Shown one piece after another: positions 55,489 to 64,000 of a stretch of DNA of 64,000 bases. Each line of letters begins with the position of its first letter. Positions within the stretch are counted from its first letter, which is position 1. Source of the stretch: JAEXOD01 sp963663265 (GTDB taxonomy: Bacteria; Bacteroidota; Ignavibacteria; Ignavibacteriales; Melioribacteraceae); assembly GCA_963663265.2 (NCBI GenBank), contig CAXXXM010000002.1, positions 992,001 through 1,056,000 of the forward strand, read 5' to 3'. The notes under the pieces are model-generated. The model did no database searches. It had not been told where the DNA came from and saw nothing but the letters and a program-made list of their open reading frames with translations. Position numbers and translations under genes: made by a program.

Positions 55489-55530
55489 ATGGAAACTTTA
55501 AAGTCAAGAAATAGTTTCCATAGTTTCCAT
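55489..55530. promoter_or_regulatory. Candidate TetR operator with GTTTCCAT half-sites
   Basis: ATGGAAAC (55489-55496) and its reverse complement GTTTCCAT (55514-55521) are followed by a second GTTTCCAT (about 55523-55530), within 80 nt upstream of the TetR start. The 17-nt gap and the extra direct half-site suggest two overlapping dimer sites. Binding is inferred. Confidence 0.5.
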
Positions 55531-55662
55531 TTTTATTAAAATATTCAACTTTTATTTTATTCGATTCACTTCTTTAGTTTTAGGTTATTATAATGTTATA
55601 ACACAGAGGAAATTACAAAATATAATTCACAATTTTCTAAACAAACAGCAAATTTAAAACAG

Positions 55663-55697
55663 AACAGCCGTTAAAAGTTTTATCTTCAACGGCTGTT
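55663..55697 (-). terminator. Terminator-like hairpin after the M16 peptidase genes
   Basis: A perfect 10-bp stem AACAGCCGTT/AACGGCTGTT (55663-55672 with 55688-55697). On the minus strand it is followed by TCTGTTTTAAATTT, a weak T-tract. It lies 35 nt after the peptidase stop. Confidence 0.7.
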
Positions 55698-55731
55698 CAC
55701 AATTTACAATTTACAATTAATAATTATCTCC

Positions 55732-57186
55732 CTATTCTATCATGGTCGGTTTTTCACCTAAAACATCTTTAATGGAATAAACTTCAACTTCGCCAAGATT
55801 TAATTTTTTAATCGGTTCAGTTATTTTGTTTTTATCCCCAACAACAACCACAATCATTTTTTCAGGAACAATATATTTTTTAGCTGCTTTTTCAAAATCA
55901 GAAGCTGATACATTTAAAATTTCGTCTATGTAATTATTAAAATAATTATTTGGAAGATTAAATTGAATCATACTTTCTAAGTTTGAGGCAATATTTGCAA
56001 CATTTTGGAATTCATTCGGATAACTTAAAGCGACATAATTCTTACCACGTAATAGATCGTTATCGCTTACAGGTTCACTTATCCCCTTTAATTCAACAAA
56101 GAACTGATATAATGCACTATCAGTTACTTCTGTTTGTACAGAAGAACTTGCAACAAATGGACCGGCTTCATTTCTAAAAGCAAAGTATGAACGAGCCCCA
56201 TAAGTATACCCATGTTCCTCGCGTAAATTATTATTTAATCGAGAAGTAAACAAGCCGCCTAAAACCGTATTCATTACAGTTATCGAAGCGAAGTCTTTAG
56301 TTGAGCGAGGTTCACCTATTCTACCAATATATATTACTGATTGAGGAGCTTCCGGTTTATCAATTATAAATACTTTTCGTTTTTCTACTTGAGCTACTTT
56401 TTCAAATTTAGTTTCTGGGATATTTCCTTTTTCCCATTTACCAAAGTATTGATCAAGCTTTTTCTTTAACTCATCTTTTTTAATATCTCCAACAACAACA
56501 ATATTTGCATTGTTTGATTTGAAATATTCAGAGTAATAGTCAATTAAATCTTTCTGGGTAAAAGATTTTATTGTTGCTTCGTTACCTATACTACTTCTGC
56601 CGTAAGGATGATTTTTGCCATACAAGAATTGTGAGAAACCATGATACGCAATTGTAGTTGGTCTATCAAATACATGGACTATCAAACCCAGATATTGATT
56701 TTTCAATCTTCTAATTTCGGATTCGGAGAAATCAGGTTTTAAAGTGATATCAGCAACCAACTTTAATGCTTCATCGAATTTAGAAAGAGGTACATGCAAT
56801 GAAATATTAGAAAAATGATGAGAAGCCCCAGTTGAAATATCAGCCCCTAAAAAAGCGATTTCATCTGAAAGTTCTAAAGATGACTTTCCTGCCGCACCTT
56901 CCCTTAACATATCCATCATAAATGAAGTGATTCCGGCTTTATCAATATTTTCATTTACAGAACCCACATTCAACATTATGTTCAATTGCATTAAAGGTAC
57001 TTCGTGCTTTTCAATAAAAGTAACTTTCAACCCGTTAGACAATTCAAATACTTCCGCTTTAGGCAAATTTAGTTTTGGAAGTTCAGGTAACTGAGGTGGT
57101 TTAGTTCTATCTACACCTTGAGCAAACAAAGAGGAACTAATGAACAATATTGCTATTATTATACTGAAAAATGTCTTATTTTTCAT
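55732..57186 (-). CDS. M16-family peptidase homologue lacking the zinc motif
   Basis: From the ATG at 57186 the protein has 484 residues with a signal peptide (MKNKTFFSIIIAILFISSSL FAQ). The frame is open for 20 more codons upstream, but AAGGAGG six bases before 57186 fixes the start. It shows the M16 fold (VTFIEKHEVPLMQLNIMLNV GSVNE, later HGYTYGARSYF), but the place of HxxEH reads ITSFMMDMLREGA, so no zinc site exists. The substrate-binding Arg/Tyr pair in the second half is retained. It is the non-catalytic partner of the enzyme encoded just upstream, as in known M16 heterodimers. The two genes overlap by 11 nt. Confidence 0.9.
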   Translation of the reverse strand: MKNKTFFSIIIAILFISSSLFAQGVDRTKPPQLPELPKLNLPKAEVFELSNGLKVTFIEKHEVPLMQLNIMLNVGSVNENIDKAGITSFMMDMLREGAAGKSSLELSDEIAFLGADISTGASHHFSNISLHVPLSKFDEALKLVADITLKPDFSESEIRRLKNQYLGLIVHVFDRPTTIAYHGFSQFLYGKNHPYGRSSIGNEATIKSFTQKDLIDYYSEYFKSNNANIVVVGDIKKDELKKKLDQYFGKWEKGNIPETKFEKVAQVEKRKVFIIDKPEAPQSVIYIGRIGEPRSTKDFASITVMNTVLGGLFTSRLNNNLREEHGYTYGARSYFAFRNEAGPFVASSSVQTEVTDSALYQFFVELKGISEPVSDNDLLRGKNYVALSYPNEFQNVANIASNLESMIQFNLPNNYFNNYIDEILNVSASDFEKAAKKYIVPEKMIVVVVGDKNKITEPIKKLNLGEVEVYSIKDVLGEKPTMIE

Positions 57187-58552
57187 TTTTTCCCTCCTTG
57201 TTAAATTTTTCAACTGACAATTCTTTCTGTCCAATCGGAACAACACTTACAACTACTCTACCTTTACCTTTTAAATAAGTTGCAGCAGCTGTCTGAATAT
57301 CAGCAACAGAAAACGCACGATAACGAGCAATACTTTCATTAAAGTAATCAGGATTTCCTGTTAAATAATAAAATTGATTTAACAAATCTGCTTTTCCGCC
57401 AAATCCGCCAACCATTTCAAGATTATCTAAGAAGCGTGCTTCGTATTGATTAACTGCTCTATCTAATTCTCTTTGAGTTGGAGGTTCAGCTATTAATTTA
57501 TCTATTTCTTGCTGAATTGCATTGTTTAATTCTGATAATGAATGCCCTTCTTTTGCAGCCGCAATAATCAAGAAATTTGAACCAAACTTATTACTTTCTT
57601 GAAATGCTTCGACATCTTGTGCTATCTGAAGGTCATAAACTAATTTTTTGTATAAACGAGAGTTCTTTCCACCTGCCAGAACATTGGAAACGATATCTAA
57701 TTCTGCATCACCCGGAAGATATTGAGCAGGACTTATCCAACCAATATATAAACGTGGAAGTTGAACTTTATCCTCAATAGTGATAAGTTTTTCTTCAGTT
57801 AATTCTACAATTGGCACATTTAACGGAGGAACAGGTTTACCGGCAGGAATTTCACCAAACCATTTTTCAACCATAGCAATAGTTTTATTTACATCAATAT
57901 CTCCAGCAATTGCCAAGCTTGCATTATTTGGTACATAATATGTATTAAAAAACTCCACAACATCTTCATATGTAGCCGCTTCTATATCTTCCATTGAACC
58001 TATTGTAGTCCAGCTATATGGATGCCCAACCGGATACATATTTTTAGCTAAAACTTCCCAAACTGAACCATAAGGTTGATTATCATAACTTTGACGTTTT
58101 TCGTTCATAACTACTGCACGTTGACCATCAACTTTTTCCGGAGTCATGGCATTTGTTAAAAAGCCCATCCTGTCTGCATCTAAAAACAACGCTAATTCTA
58201 ACGCATTTGATGGAACATTTTCCCAGTAATTGGTTCTATCATTACTTGTAGACCCATTATTTTCACCCCCGGCTGCTTCTAACCATTGGTCAAACATTCC
58301 TTCAGGAACGTTTTTTGAACCTTCAAACATTAAATGTTCAAATAAATGGGCAAATCCGGTTCTTCCGGGCTTTTCGTATGCCGAGCCTACATGATACCAC
58401 ATATTTACGCTTACCATTGGAATAGTATGATCTTCATGCAATAAAACAGTTAAACCATTTTTTAGTACATGTCTGGTATAGGGCACATTAATTTGAGTTA
58501 CCTGCCCAAATAGTGTTATACCAAGTAATAGATACGTTAGTAGAAACTTCAT
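57176..58552 (-). CDS. Zinc peptidase, M16 family (catalytic)
   Basis: The protein has 458 residues. A signal peptide (MKFLLTYLLLGITLFGQ) is followed by the inverted zinc motif H69-L-F-E72-H73 in RTGFAHLFEHLMFEG. The third ligand is expected in AVVMNEKRQSYDNQP. The N-terminal and C-terminal M16 halves are both present. It acts in the periplasm or at the outer membrane on peptides; the substrate is unknown. It is the first gene of a two-gene operon. Confidence 0.93.
   Translation of the reverse strand: MKFLLTYLLLGITLFGQVTQINVPYTRHVLKNGLTVLLHEDHTIPMVSVNMWYHVGSAYEKPGRTGFAHLFEHLMFEGSKNVPEGMFDQWLEAAGGENNGSTSNDRTNYWENVPSNALELALFLDADRMGFLTNAMTPEKVDGQRAVVMNEKRQSYDNQPYGSVWEVLAKNMYPVGHPYSWTTIGSMEDIEAATYEDVVEFFNTYYVPNNASLAIAGDIDVNKTIAMVEKWFGEIPAGKPVPPLNVPIVELTEEKLITIEDKVQLPRLYIGWISPAQYLPGDAELDIVSNVLAGGKNSRLYKKLVYDLQIAQDVEAFQESNKFGSNFLIIAAAKEGHSLSELNNAIQQEIDKLIAEPPTQRELDRAVNQYEARFLDNLEMVGGFGGKADLLNQFYYLTGNPDYFNESIARYRAFSVADIQTAAATYLKGKGRVVVSVVPIGQKELSVEKFNKEGKNEK
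57193..57199 (-). promoter_or_regulatory. Strong Shine-Dalgarno for the inactive M16 gene
   Basis: AAGGAGG on the minus strand, 6 nt before the ATG at 57186 and inside the end of the catalytic M16 gene. Confidence 0.8.
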
Positions 58553-58633
58553 TCAACACCTTTTGTTTATTATTTGTTTTGTATTAGACGCTTTTTTCAA
58601 ACGATAGTTGTAGCAGAAACAACTTTTTAAAAT

Positions 58634-58680
58634 AAAAAAAGTGATTTAACATAAACAATGCAATTAAATCACCTTTTTTT
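58634..58680 (-). terminator. Terminator of the carbamoyltransferase operon
   Basis: Stem AAGTGATTTAA/TTAAATCACCTT with T-run, just after the DUF5989 gene. The flanks are A-rich on one side and T-rich on the other, so it may work in both directions. Confidence 0.8.
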
Positions 58681-58687
58681 ATAAATG

Positions 58688-58846
58688 TTAAAATATTGCG
58701 TAAATGAATGGTGCCAATGCAGAACCCTGTGTTAAAACAATCAATCCTCCCAACAGCACTAAAAAGGCTATAATTGGCAGCAGCCACCATTTTTTTCGAT
58801 GCTTTAAAAAAGCCCATAATTCCGAAATTATACTTAATTTACTCAT
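58688..58846 (-). CDS. DUF5989-family small membrane protein
   Basis: This 52-residue gene is easily missed because of its length. It reads MSKLSIISELWAFLKHRKKW, then a single membrane span (about 22-39), then LTQGSALAPFIYAIF. This is the DUF5989 family, which in many bacteria sits beside SxtJ and a carbamoyltransferase. Its ATG overlaps the SxtJ stop by one base (TAATG), and a terminator follows. Its role is not known; a membrane scaffold for the carbamoyltransferase is one idea. Confidence 0.88.
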   Translation of the reverse strand: MSKLSIISELWAFLKHRKKWWLLPIIAFLVLLGGLIVLTQGSALAPFIYAIF

Positions 58847-59262
58847 TAGAATTGTCTTTCCGTATCTATTTTTTCATATTTTTTATTATCTCTATATGTC
58901 CAATAACTTTTGTTGTTTTTATCAATTTTTCGCTCCATCGGGTCTTTTCCAAACATTTTGGAAACCAACCCAATTGGAGTAATTATTATATAAAACAATA
59001 TAGTTAAAATTACTCTTGTTGATATATAACCAAGTAATACCGCCAACAACATCCACAATAAATAAAAAGGTTTTAATATAATTGGGGCTATAAATCCTAA
59101 AGTTACTATTGTAAAACCTATTGGAATTAAATATGTAAAAGCCGGTGAATTATAAAATACTGTAATAAATCCTATTACTGCAATTATTCCGCCTATAAGT
59201 AATCCAAAGTTTAAAATATCTTTATTTGTTCGTTTAATATTTTTTATTTCTTCAATTATCAT
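58846..59262 (-). CDS. SxtJ-family membrane protein
   Basis: This 138-residue protein has four hydrophobic segments (about 20-38, 43-63, 65-85 and 88-108), followed by the tail VSKMFGKDPMERKIDKNNKS YW, typical of the SxtJ family named after a saxitoxin-cluster gene. Family members occur beside carbamoyltransferases far outside toxin clusters; function unknown. It starts 2 nt after the carbamoyltransferase stop. Confidence 0.88.
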   Translation of the reverse strand: MIIEEIKNIKRTNKDILNFGLLIGGIIAVIGFITVFYNSPAFTYLIPIGFTIVTLGFIAPIILKPFYLLWMLLAVLLGYISTRVILTILFYIIITPIGLVSKMFGKDPMERKIDKNNKSYWTYRDNKKYEKIDTERQF

Positions 59263-59264
59263 AA

Positions 59265-61082
59265 TTAATCCAATTCAAATTCTTTTTTCCAGTCAATATC
59301 ATTTTTTAATTCTTTTTGATCTGTTTTATTTAGCAAATAATTACCCAACACTAAATAATCCATATCCGTCCTCATAAAACACATAAATGCGTCTTCAGGC
59401 TTGCAAACTATTGGTTCACCACGTACATTAAAGGAAGTATTTACAATTACTCCGCAGCCATATTTTTTATCAAATTCACTTATTACTCTATGATAAAAAG
59501 GATTTGTATCTTTATTTACCGATTGTACACGTGCAGAGTAATCGATATGTGTAATGGCAGGAATGTCGCTTCGTAAAACATTTAGCTTATCAATACCGAA
59601 AAGTTTTTCTTCTTCGACACTCATTTTTAGCTGACGCTCTTTTTTTACATCAGCAACTAAAAGCATATATGGACTTGGTCTATCAAGTTCAAAATAATCC
59701 GATACTTTTTCTTCAAGAACACTTGGGGCAAAAGGTCTAAAACTTTCTCGGAATTTAATTTTTAGATTCATTGTGGACTGCATTTTTTTAGAGCGGGCAT
59801 CCCCAATAATGGATCTATTGCCAAGTGCACGAGGACCAAACTCCATTCTTCCATGGAGAACACCTATTATTTTTTCTTCAGATAAAATATTCCCCATTTT
59901 TTCTATCAACTTGTTATCATCAAGGAATTCGTATTTAATTTTATTTTTATCCAAGAATTTTTGAATAGTGTTGTTATCATATTCCGGACCCAAGTAAGCA
60001 CCTTTCATAGCATCATTTTTATTATCAGCAACACGCTTGTTGCCCAAATATTGATACCAAGTGAACAATGCGGCACCTAATGCACCGCCGGCATCACCGG
60101 CAGCGGGTTGAATCCATATATCATCAAATATACCTTCGCGTAAAATTTTGCCATTTGCAACACAATTAAGGGCAACACCACCGGCTAAACATAAATACTT
60201 TTGATTAGTCTCTTTTTTAATATGTTTTGCCATTTTTAGCATAATTATTTCTGTAACATCTTGAACAGAACGGGCAAAATCCATATCTCTTTGTGTTAAA
60301 TTACTTTCGGGTTTTCTCGGTTTACCTCCAAACAACTTATTAAAGTTTTCATTGGTCATTGTTAAACCGGCTGCAAAATCAAAATATTTCATATTCATTT
60401 TAAATGAACCATCTTCTTTTAAATCTATAAGTTCATTTAATATTAAGTCAACATATTTTGGTTCACCATAAGGTGCCAAACCCATAACTTTATATTCACC
60501 TGAATTTACCTTAAATCCGGTATAATATGTAAATGCAGAGTATAATAGCCCTAACGAATGGGGGAACTTAATATCAGCAATAATCTTTAATTCATTATCC
60601 TTACCAATACCATAGCTTGTTGTAGTCCACTCGCCAACACCATCAATTGTTAAGAATGCAGCTTCTTGAAATGGAGATGGATAAAAAGCAGATGCTGCAT
60701 GAGATTCGTGATGTTCCGGGAAGATAACCTTGCCGGTATAGCCCAATTCGGTTTTAATCAACTCTTTCATCCAAAGCTTTTCTTTAATCCATAATGGCAT
60801 TGCCTTAATAAAAGATTTAATACCTATTGGGGCATATGACAAATACGTTTCAAGCAGCCTTTCAAACTTTAATATTGGCTTATCATAAAACGTAACTATA
60901 TCAACATCACTAATATTAATTTTTGCTTCACTTAAGCAATAATTTATGGCGTTTTGGGGAAATCTATGATCATGTTTTTTTCTTGTAAATCTTTCTTCTT
61001 GAGCAGCGGCTACAATTGAGCCATCTTTAATTAATGCAGCAGCACTATCGTGGTAAAATGCTGAAAGACCTAATATATACAT
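59265..61082 (-). CDS. NodU/CmcH-family carbamoyltransferase
   Basis: This 605-residue protein transfers a carbamoyl group from carbamoyl phosphate to a hydroxyl of a sugar or other small molecule. The N-terminal kinase-like domain is seen in MYILGLSAFYHDSAAALIKD, HHESHAASAFYPSPF and LTIDGVGEWTTTSYG with LCLAGGVALNCVANG; the C-terminal domain in GVLHGRMEFGPRALGNRSII GDAR. It heads the three-gene unit with SxtJ and DUF5989. No glycan or toxin biosynthesis genes are next to it, so the acceptor is unknown; surface-glycan decoration is possible. Confidence 0.94.
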   Translation of the reverse strand: MYILGLSAFYHDSAAALIKDGSIVAAAQEERFTRKKHDHRFPQNAINYCLSEAKINISDVDIVTFYDKPILKFERLLETYLSYAPIGIKSFIKAMPLWIKEKLWMKELIKTELGYTGKVIFPEHHESHAASAFYPSPFQEAAFLTIDGVGEWTTTSYGIGKDNELKIIADIKFPHSLGLLYSAFTYYTGFKVNSGEYKVMGLAPYGEPKYVDLILNELIDLKEDGSFKMNMKYFDFAAGLTMTNENFNKLFGGKPRKPESNLTQRDMDFARSVQDVTEIIMLKMAKHIKKETNQKYLCLAGGVALNCVANGKILREGIFDDIWIQPAAGDAGGALGAALFTWYQYLGNKRVADNKNDAMKGAYLGPEYDNNTIQKFLDKNKIKYEFLDDNKLIEKMGNILSEEKIIGVLHGRMEFGPRALGNRSIIGDARSKKMQSTMNLKIKFRESFRPFAPSVLEEKVSDYFELDRPSPYMLLVADVKKERQLKMSVEEEKLFGIDKLNVLRSDIPAITHIDYSARVQSVNKDTNPFYHRVISEFDKKYGCGVIVNTSFNVRGEPIVCKPEDAFMCFMRTDMDYLVLGNYLLNKTDQKELKNDIDWKKEFELD

Positions 61083-62545
61083 ATATTCTCATTTTTTCTA
61101 TTAATGCAATTTAAGAAATATTTTTGAAATTACATATTTATAAGTAACAGTTTTATGTTGGAAATTAACAAACTAACGGCATAACATTTTCTGTTTTTAT
61201 AAACACATAACCATAATAAAACAGTAAGAAACTTGATGCAGTTCCGTATATATCGAAATACATTTCTCGTTTTTTAAACATTAATGGTCGTACTTTGACG
61301 CAAAACTCAGAAAATCCAATCTGGGGTGTCATCGGTCGTTCCGTGACGCAATAATTAATATTCAAAACCTTTATTTTAGCTGTTTTTTGGTAAAAACAGT
61401 AGTGTCACGGTGAGACCGTGACACCCATGAACTTGACTTTCGAGTTTTGCAACTCCTACGACCGTCACCGCCCAGGATCAACTGAAATATTTGGATTGAT
61501 TAAACGTAAATCCCTTTAGGGAAGAAACATCAATAGCATTATTTATGAACCCAACACTAAAAGTGCCATAGGTACGACACAAAATTATTGAGTAACTTGA
61601 GAACCACCAATGAGAAATATTTTCTGGGCGGTTATGGTCTTACCATGACCGAACAAATTTTCTGTAAAAACACCTGTGTTTTTGATAAAAGTTTGTGTCA
61701 CGGTTCAGACCGTGACACATGGTTGTTGCAAAATACAAAAACATTGTCTGAACGGAGATTCTTGGGATTTATAAGATTTTTGAGATTAAAGATTAAACCA
61801 CATAACTTTGCCACTACACTATTTTAGCGTTATGATTGCGGAGCAATCACATGTCGTTAACCATGTGACACAACATTCCCCACGACTTCAGCGAAGTCGC
61901 ACAAAACCATACCATAATTTACATTTCGTTTAGAGCATATGGCACTTCTCTGAAGTGCTAACTTTTTTTCTTTTCACATGTTAACGACGTTTGACTTTTC
62001 CAAAGTCAAAGGTGCTTTAAATTAATTTATTTAGAAATATTAATATTTCCTAATCGAGTTTTACGCTTCTTGTCACTCGTTTCGCAGATGTTGCAAAATC
62101 GAAGAATAATTCCTGGGCGGTCATGGTCGCATATATTTTTATTAAAACAGCTATATTTAAGCTATTTTTTGGTAAAACCATTAGTGTCACGGTGAGACCG
62201 TGACACCCATGAATTTGGTTTTCGTGTTTTGGAACACTCAAAGACCGTGACACATGGTTGTTGCAAAATACAAAAACATTGTCTGAACGATGATTCATGG
62301 GATTTTATTGATTTTTGGGGATTAATCTTTTATGAATTTTTCGTCACTTGTCACATCGTCACTCGTTACTTTTTTTGAATGCAGAGCAATCACACGTCGT
62401 TAACCATGCGACACAACATTCCCCACGCCTTCAGAAAAGTCGCACAAGGTCAACAGCAATGGTACAATTATAACCGCTGAGGATAATATTACAATAAAAT
62501 ACAATAACTCACCTTGCCTCCCAAAAACAAATCTTCTTATTAAAA
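61083..62545. repeat. Mosaic intergenic repeat island F
   Basis: No credible gene is visible over ~1.46 kb. REP pair in direct orientation: hairpins 61326-61349 and 61402-61424 (perfect 10-bp stem GTGTCACGGT/ACCGTGACAC). REP pair in inverted orientation: 61630-61650 and 61694-61719. Another hairpin at 62184-62206 follows a degraded first member near 62098. Other stems are CGACTTC/GAAGTCG (61882-61899) and TTTGACTT/AAGTCAAA (61990-62010). The word gtctgaacggagatt, shared with the triple repeat at 13336, occurs near 61747. The stretch 61500-61600 has nothing recognisable. Confidence 0.7.
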
Positions 62546-62582
62546 TCAAAAAGCCGTTTAACATATTCTGTCAAACGGCTTG
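62546..62582 (-). terminator. Rho-independent terminator of the T9SS gene
   Basis: Stem AAGCCGTTT/AAACGGCTT (62551-62559 with 62573-62581), followed on the minus strand by TTTTTGATTTT. It lies 28 nt after the stop at 62610. Confidence 0.85.
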
Positions 62583-62609
62583 TAATAATTAACAATTAAT
62601 AATTGATAA

Positions 62610-64000
62610 TTATTTTACTAACATCATTTTCTTTGTAGCAACATAGTTATTTGCGGTGATTGAATAGAAATAAACACCACTTGTTAAATTTGAAGCATTA
62701 AAGTTAACATTGTAGTTGCCAGCAGCTAAGTCTTCATTAACTAAGTTTGCAACTTCTTGACCTAATACGTTGAAAACTTTTAATGTAACTAAACCAGCTT
62801 CAGGAACGCTAAAGTTAATTGTAGTTGATGGGTTAAACGGGTTTGGGAAGTTTTGAGCTAAATCATAAACAGTAGGAATACTGCTGTTAGATTCTTCAAC
62901 ACCAACAACAAGTGCTGGAGACATATCTCCCCAAAGAGCATTAGCAATAGCATATTGTGAATTAGTGCATAAACAAATTTTGTGATTAACTCCCATAGTA
63001 GATTCATTATCATTACTACCACCATTCGATTCCAGTCCCCAATTTGCTCCGAACTTGTACTCAAAATTCAATAAAGTATAAATTGGAAAAACAATTTCTT
63101 TAGACCAATAACCGTCATTAGCAATTTGATCACCATCAATACCAGAGTCATTTAAAAAGATAGCTAAACCTTCATCTGAATTTGGCCATCCCCCTTGTGG
63201 CCATGCCAAAGGAACAACGGAACCTAAAACGGCTACTTTTTCGATTGTTGCAAACTGCTGATTAGTAATAGCATTAACTGCGTTTCTCATATCTACTTCA
63301 AAACGAACAATTGTTGGTTGGTGAGTAACTGTACTTAAATCAGCATTGTTAAACGCGTGACCAATGATTATATAGCCATTGTTAATATCAGTATTTGTTA
63401 CTGTATATTCATAGTTATCGCCATTTTCCCAAGTTGTTGCAGCACCACTTACATAAGCATATTTGTAACCAATAACATCACCTGCTAAAACAGATACGTT
63501 AGTTGTAAGTTCATAAACGTTAGGATCGCCTAAAGATGGAGCCATTACGTCTGTATCAGCCCAACCATTAAAGCTTCCTCTTGCAGTTAATACATCTGTT
63601 GATGGATTAAATCTACCGGCAACAATTTCTAATTCTATGTTACATATAAATGTAGCAGGAATTGTAATTCCACCGCCTAAATCCCTATCATAATAATCTG
63701 TATAAGAACCATTAGGTAATACTACGTATTCTCTATTTGGATCATTTTCCCAACCGTCATTAGCACGATATTTGAAAAATACTCTTGTACCTGGTTCTAA
63801 GTTTGGAACGGTAACTGAATAGATTTGGTCATTATCTGAATCTGTCATTTCTAATTGGCTTGTTGCCCAATCAGTCATTGAACCAGCTAAATATACTTTA
63901 CCTGTTGCAGGATCAAAAGCTGAATTAGCTATTTGTACTGCCATGTTAACGTTAAAAGTAACTGAAGTAGGTGTTACGTCACGGGTAAATACTTGAACTG
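62610..64000 (-). CDS. Secreted protein with repeated starch-binding-like domains and T9SS sorting domain, 5' end beyond window
   Basis: The frame is open from the stop at 62610 to the right edge, about 463 residues; a Met at 63944 is internal, because the preceding VQVFTRDVTPTSVTFNVN continues the domain. Three beta-sandwich units begin VTFNVNMAVQIANSAFDP, CNIELEIVAGRFNPSTDVLT and VRFEVDMRNAVNAITNQQF, each with a GDFNGW-like motif (AGSMTDWATS, RGSFNGWAD). This resembles CBM20/CBM48-like carbohydrate-binding modules common in secreted Ignavibacteria proteins. The C-terminus (QNFPNPFNPSTTINFSVPEA ... GVYFYSITANNYVATKKMML V) is the T9SS type A sorting domain. Any catalytic domain would lie upstream, outside the window. 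Confidence 0.85.
   Translation of the reverse strand, partial: VQVFTRDVTPTSVTFNVNMAVQIANSAFDPATGKVYLAGSMTDWATSQLEMTDSDNDQIYSVTVPNLEPGTRVFFKYRANDGWENDPNREYVVLPNGSYTDYYDRDLGGGITIPATFICNIELEIVAGRFNPSTDVLTARGSFNGWADTDVMAPSLGDPNVYELTTNVSVLAGDVIGYKYAYVSGAATTWENGDNYEYTVTNTDINNGYIIIGHAFNNADLSTVTHQPTIVRFEVDMRNAVNAITNQQFATIEKVAVLGSVVPLAWPQGGWPNSDEGLAIFLNDSGIDGDQIANDGYWSKEIVFPIYTLLNFEYKFGANWGLESNGGSNDNESTMGVNHKICLCTNSQYAIANALWGDMSPALVVGVEESNSSIPTVYDLAQNFPNPFNPSTTINFSVPEAGLVTLKVFNVLGQEVANLVNEDLAAGNYNVNFNASNLTSGVYFYSITANNYVATKKMMLVK

Noticed and set aside
58584..58817. Open frame of 77 codons on the minus strand overlapping the DUF5989 gene
   Set aside because: It is out of frame with the recognised DUF5989 gene (58688-58846) and runs through the terminator.
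61588..62298. Two open frames of 79 and 82 codons in island F
   Set aside because: Both are translations of REP hairpins and flanking words that also occur in the other islands.

Overview
The window is AT-rich bacterial chromosome, most likely from a member of the Ignavibacteria or a close relative in the Bacteroidetes/Chlorobi group. The evidence is two secreted proteins ending in a type IX secretion (T9SS) type A sorting domain with the NFPNPFNPST signature (24065-26929 and 62610-64000), a CarboxypepD_reg/DUF5686 outer-membrane protein, several TAnnTTTG-type -7 boxes, and clear Shine-Dalgarno sites on some genes. No virus, plasmid, integrase or transposase is visible.

Layout. (1) 1-8.3 kb, minus strand: one operon, DUF5686 protein -> WalJ-type metallo-hydrolase -> RecD2 helicase -> Dna2-like nuclease-helicase (cut by the left edge). 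(2) 8.4-13.2 kb: a small membrane protein, a repeat island, a startless winged-helix relic filled with a 21-bp tandem repeat, an aldo/keto reductase, a PepSY-like lipoprotein, a CheY-like regulator and an outer-membrane protein. (3) 14.5-18.7 kb: methyltransferase plus three glycosyltransferases (GT4, GT9, GT2) for surface glycan synthesis. (4) 18.7-23.4 kb: a PAS/GAF sensor with no kinase domain and a complete two-component pair. (5) 24-27 kb: a secreted repeat protein lying between two direct repeats of about 420 bp. (6) 27-29.5 kb: a large repeat island ending in a tRNA-Lys gene whose 3' half and terminator recur as four degenerate 76-bp tandem units. (7) 29.6-41 kb: a large hybrid-PAS histidine kinase and a tandem duplication of a CheW/MCP/AraC three-gene cassette. 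(8) 41-47.4 kb: DUF985 cupin, macro-domain hydrolase, QueD, and an aroK-aroB-glycosidase-hypothetical run followed by a protein built from 16-residue repeats. (9) 48.4-55.5 kb: a complete seven-gene TetR/HlyD/ABC/TolC/ABC/ABC-2/ABC-2 export operon. (10) 55.7-58.6 kb: paired active and inactive M16 peptidases. (11) 58.7-61.1 kb: a carbamoyltransferase-SxtJ-DUF5989 trio, in which the 52-residue DUF5989 gene is easily missed. (12) 61-64 kb: a repeat island and the 3' part of a T9SS-secreted protein.

The most unusual content lies between genes. Every long gap (about 9.0-9.4, 13.3-14.5, 23.4-23.9, 27-29.4, 47.5-48.4 and 61.1-62.5 kb) is a mosaic of recurring hairpins. The main one resembles a REP/BIME element: two hairpins of consensus gTCAyGGT-n3-ACCrTGAc about 65-80 bp apart. 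It occurs in both orientations, with stems that change on both sides together. No REP-type transposase is present in the window. All motif and repeat positions were counted by eye; no search, alignment or folding program was run.
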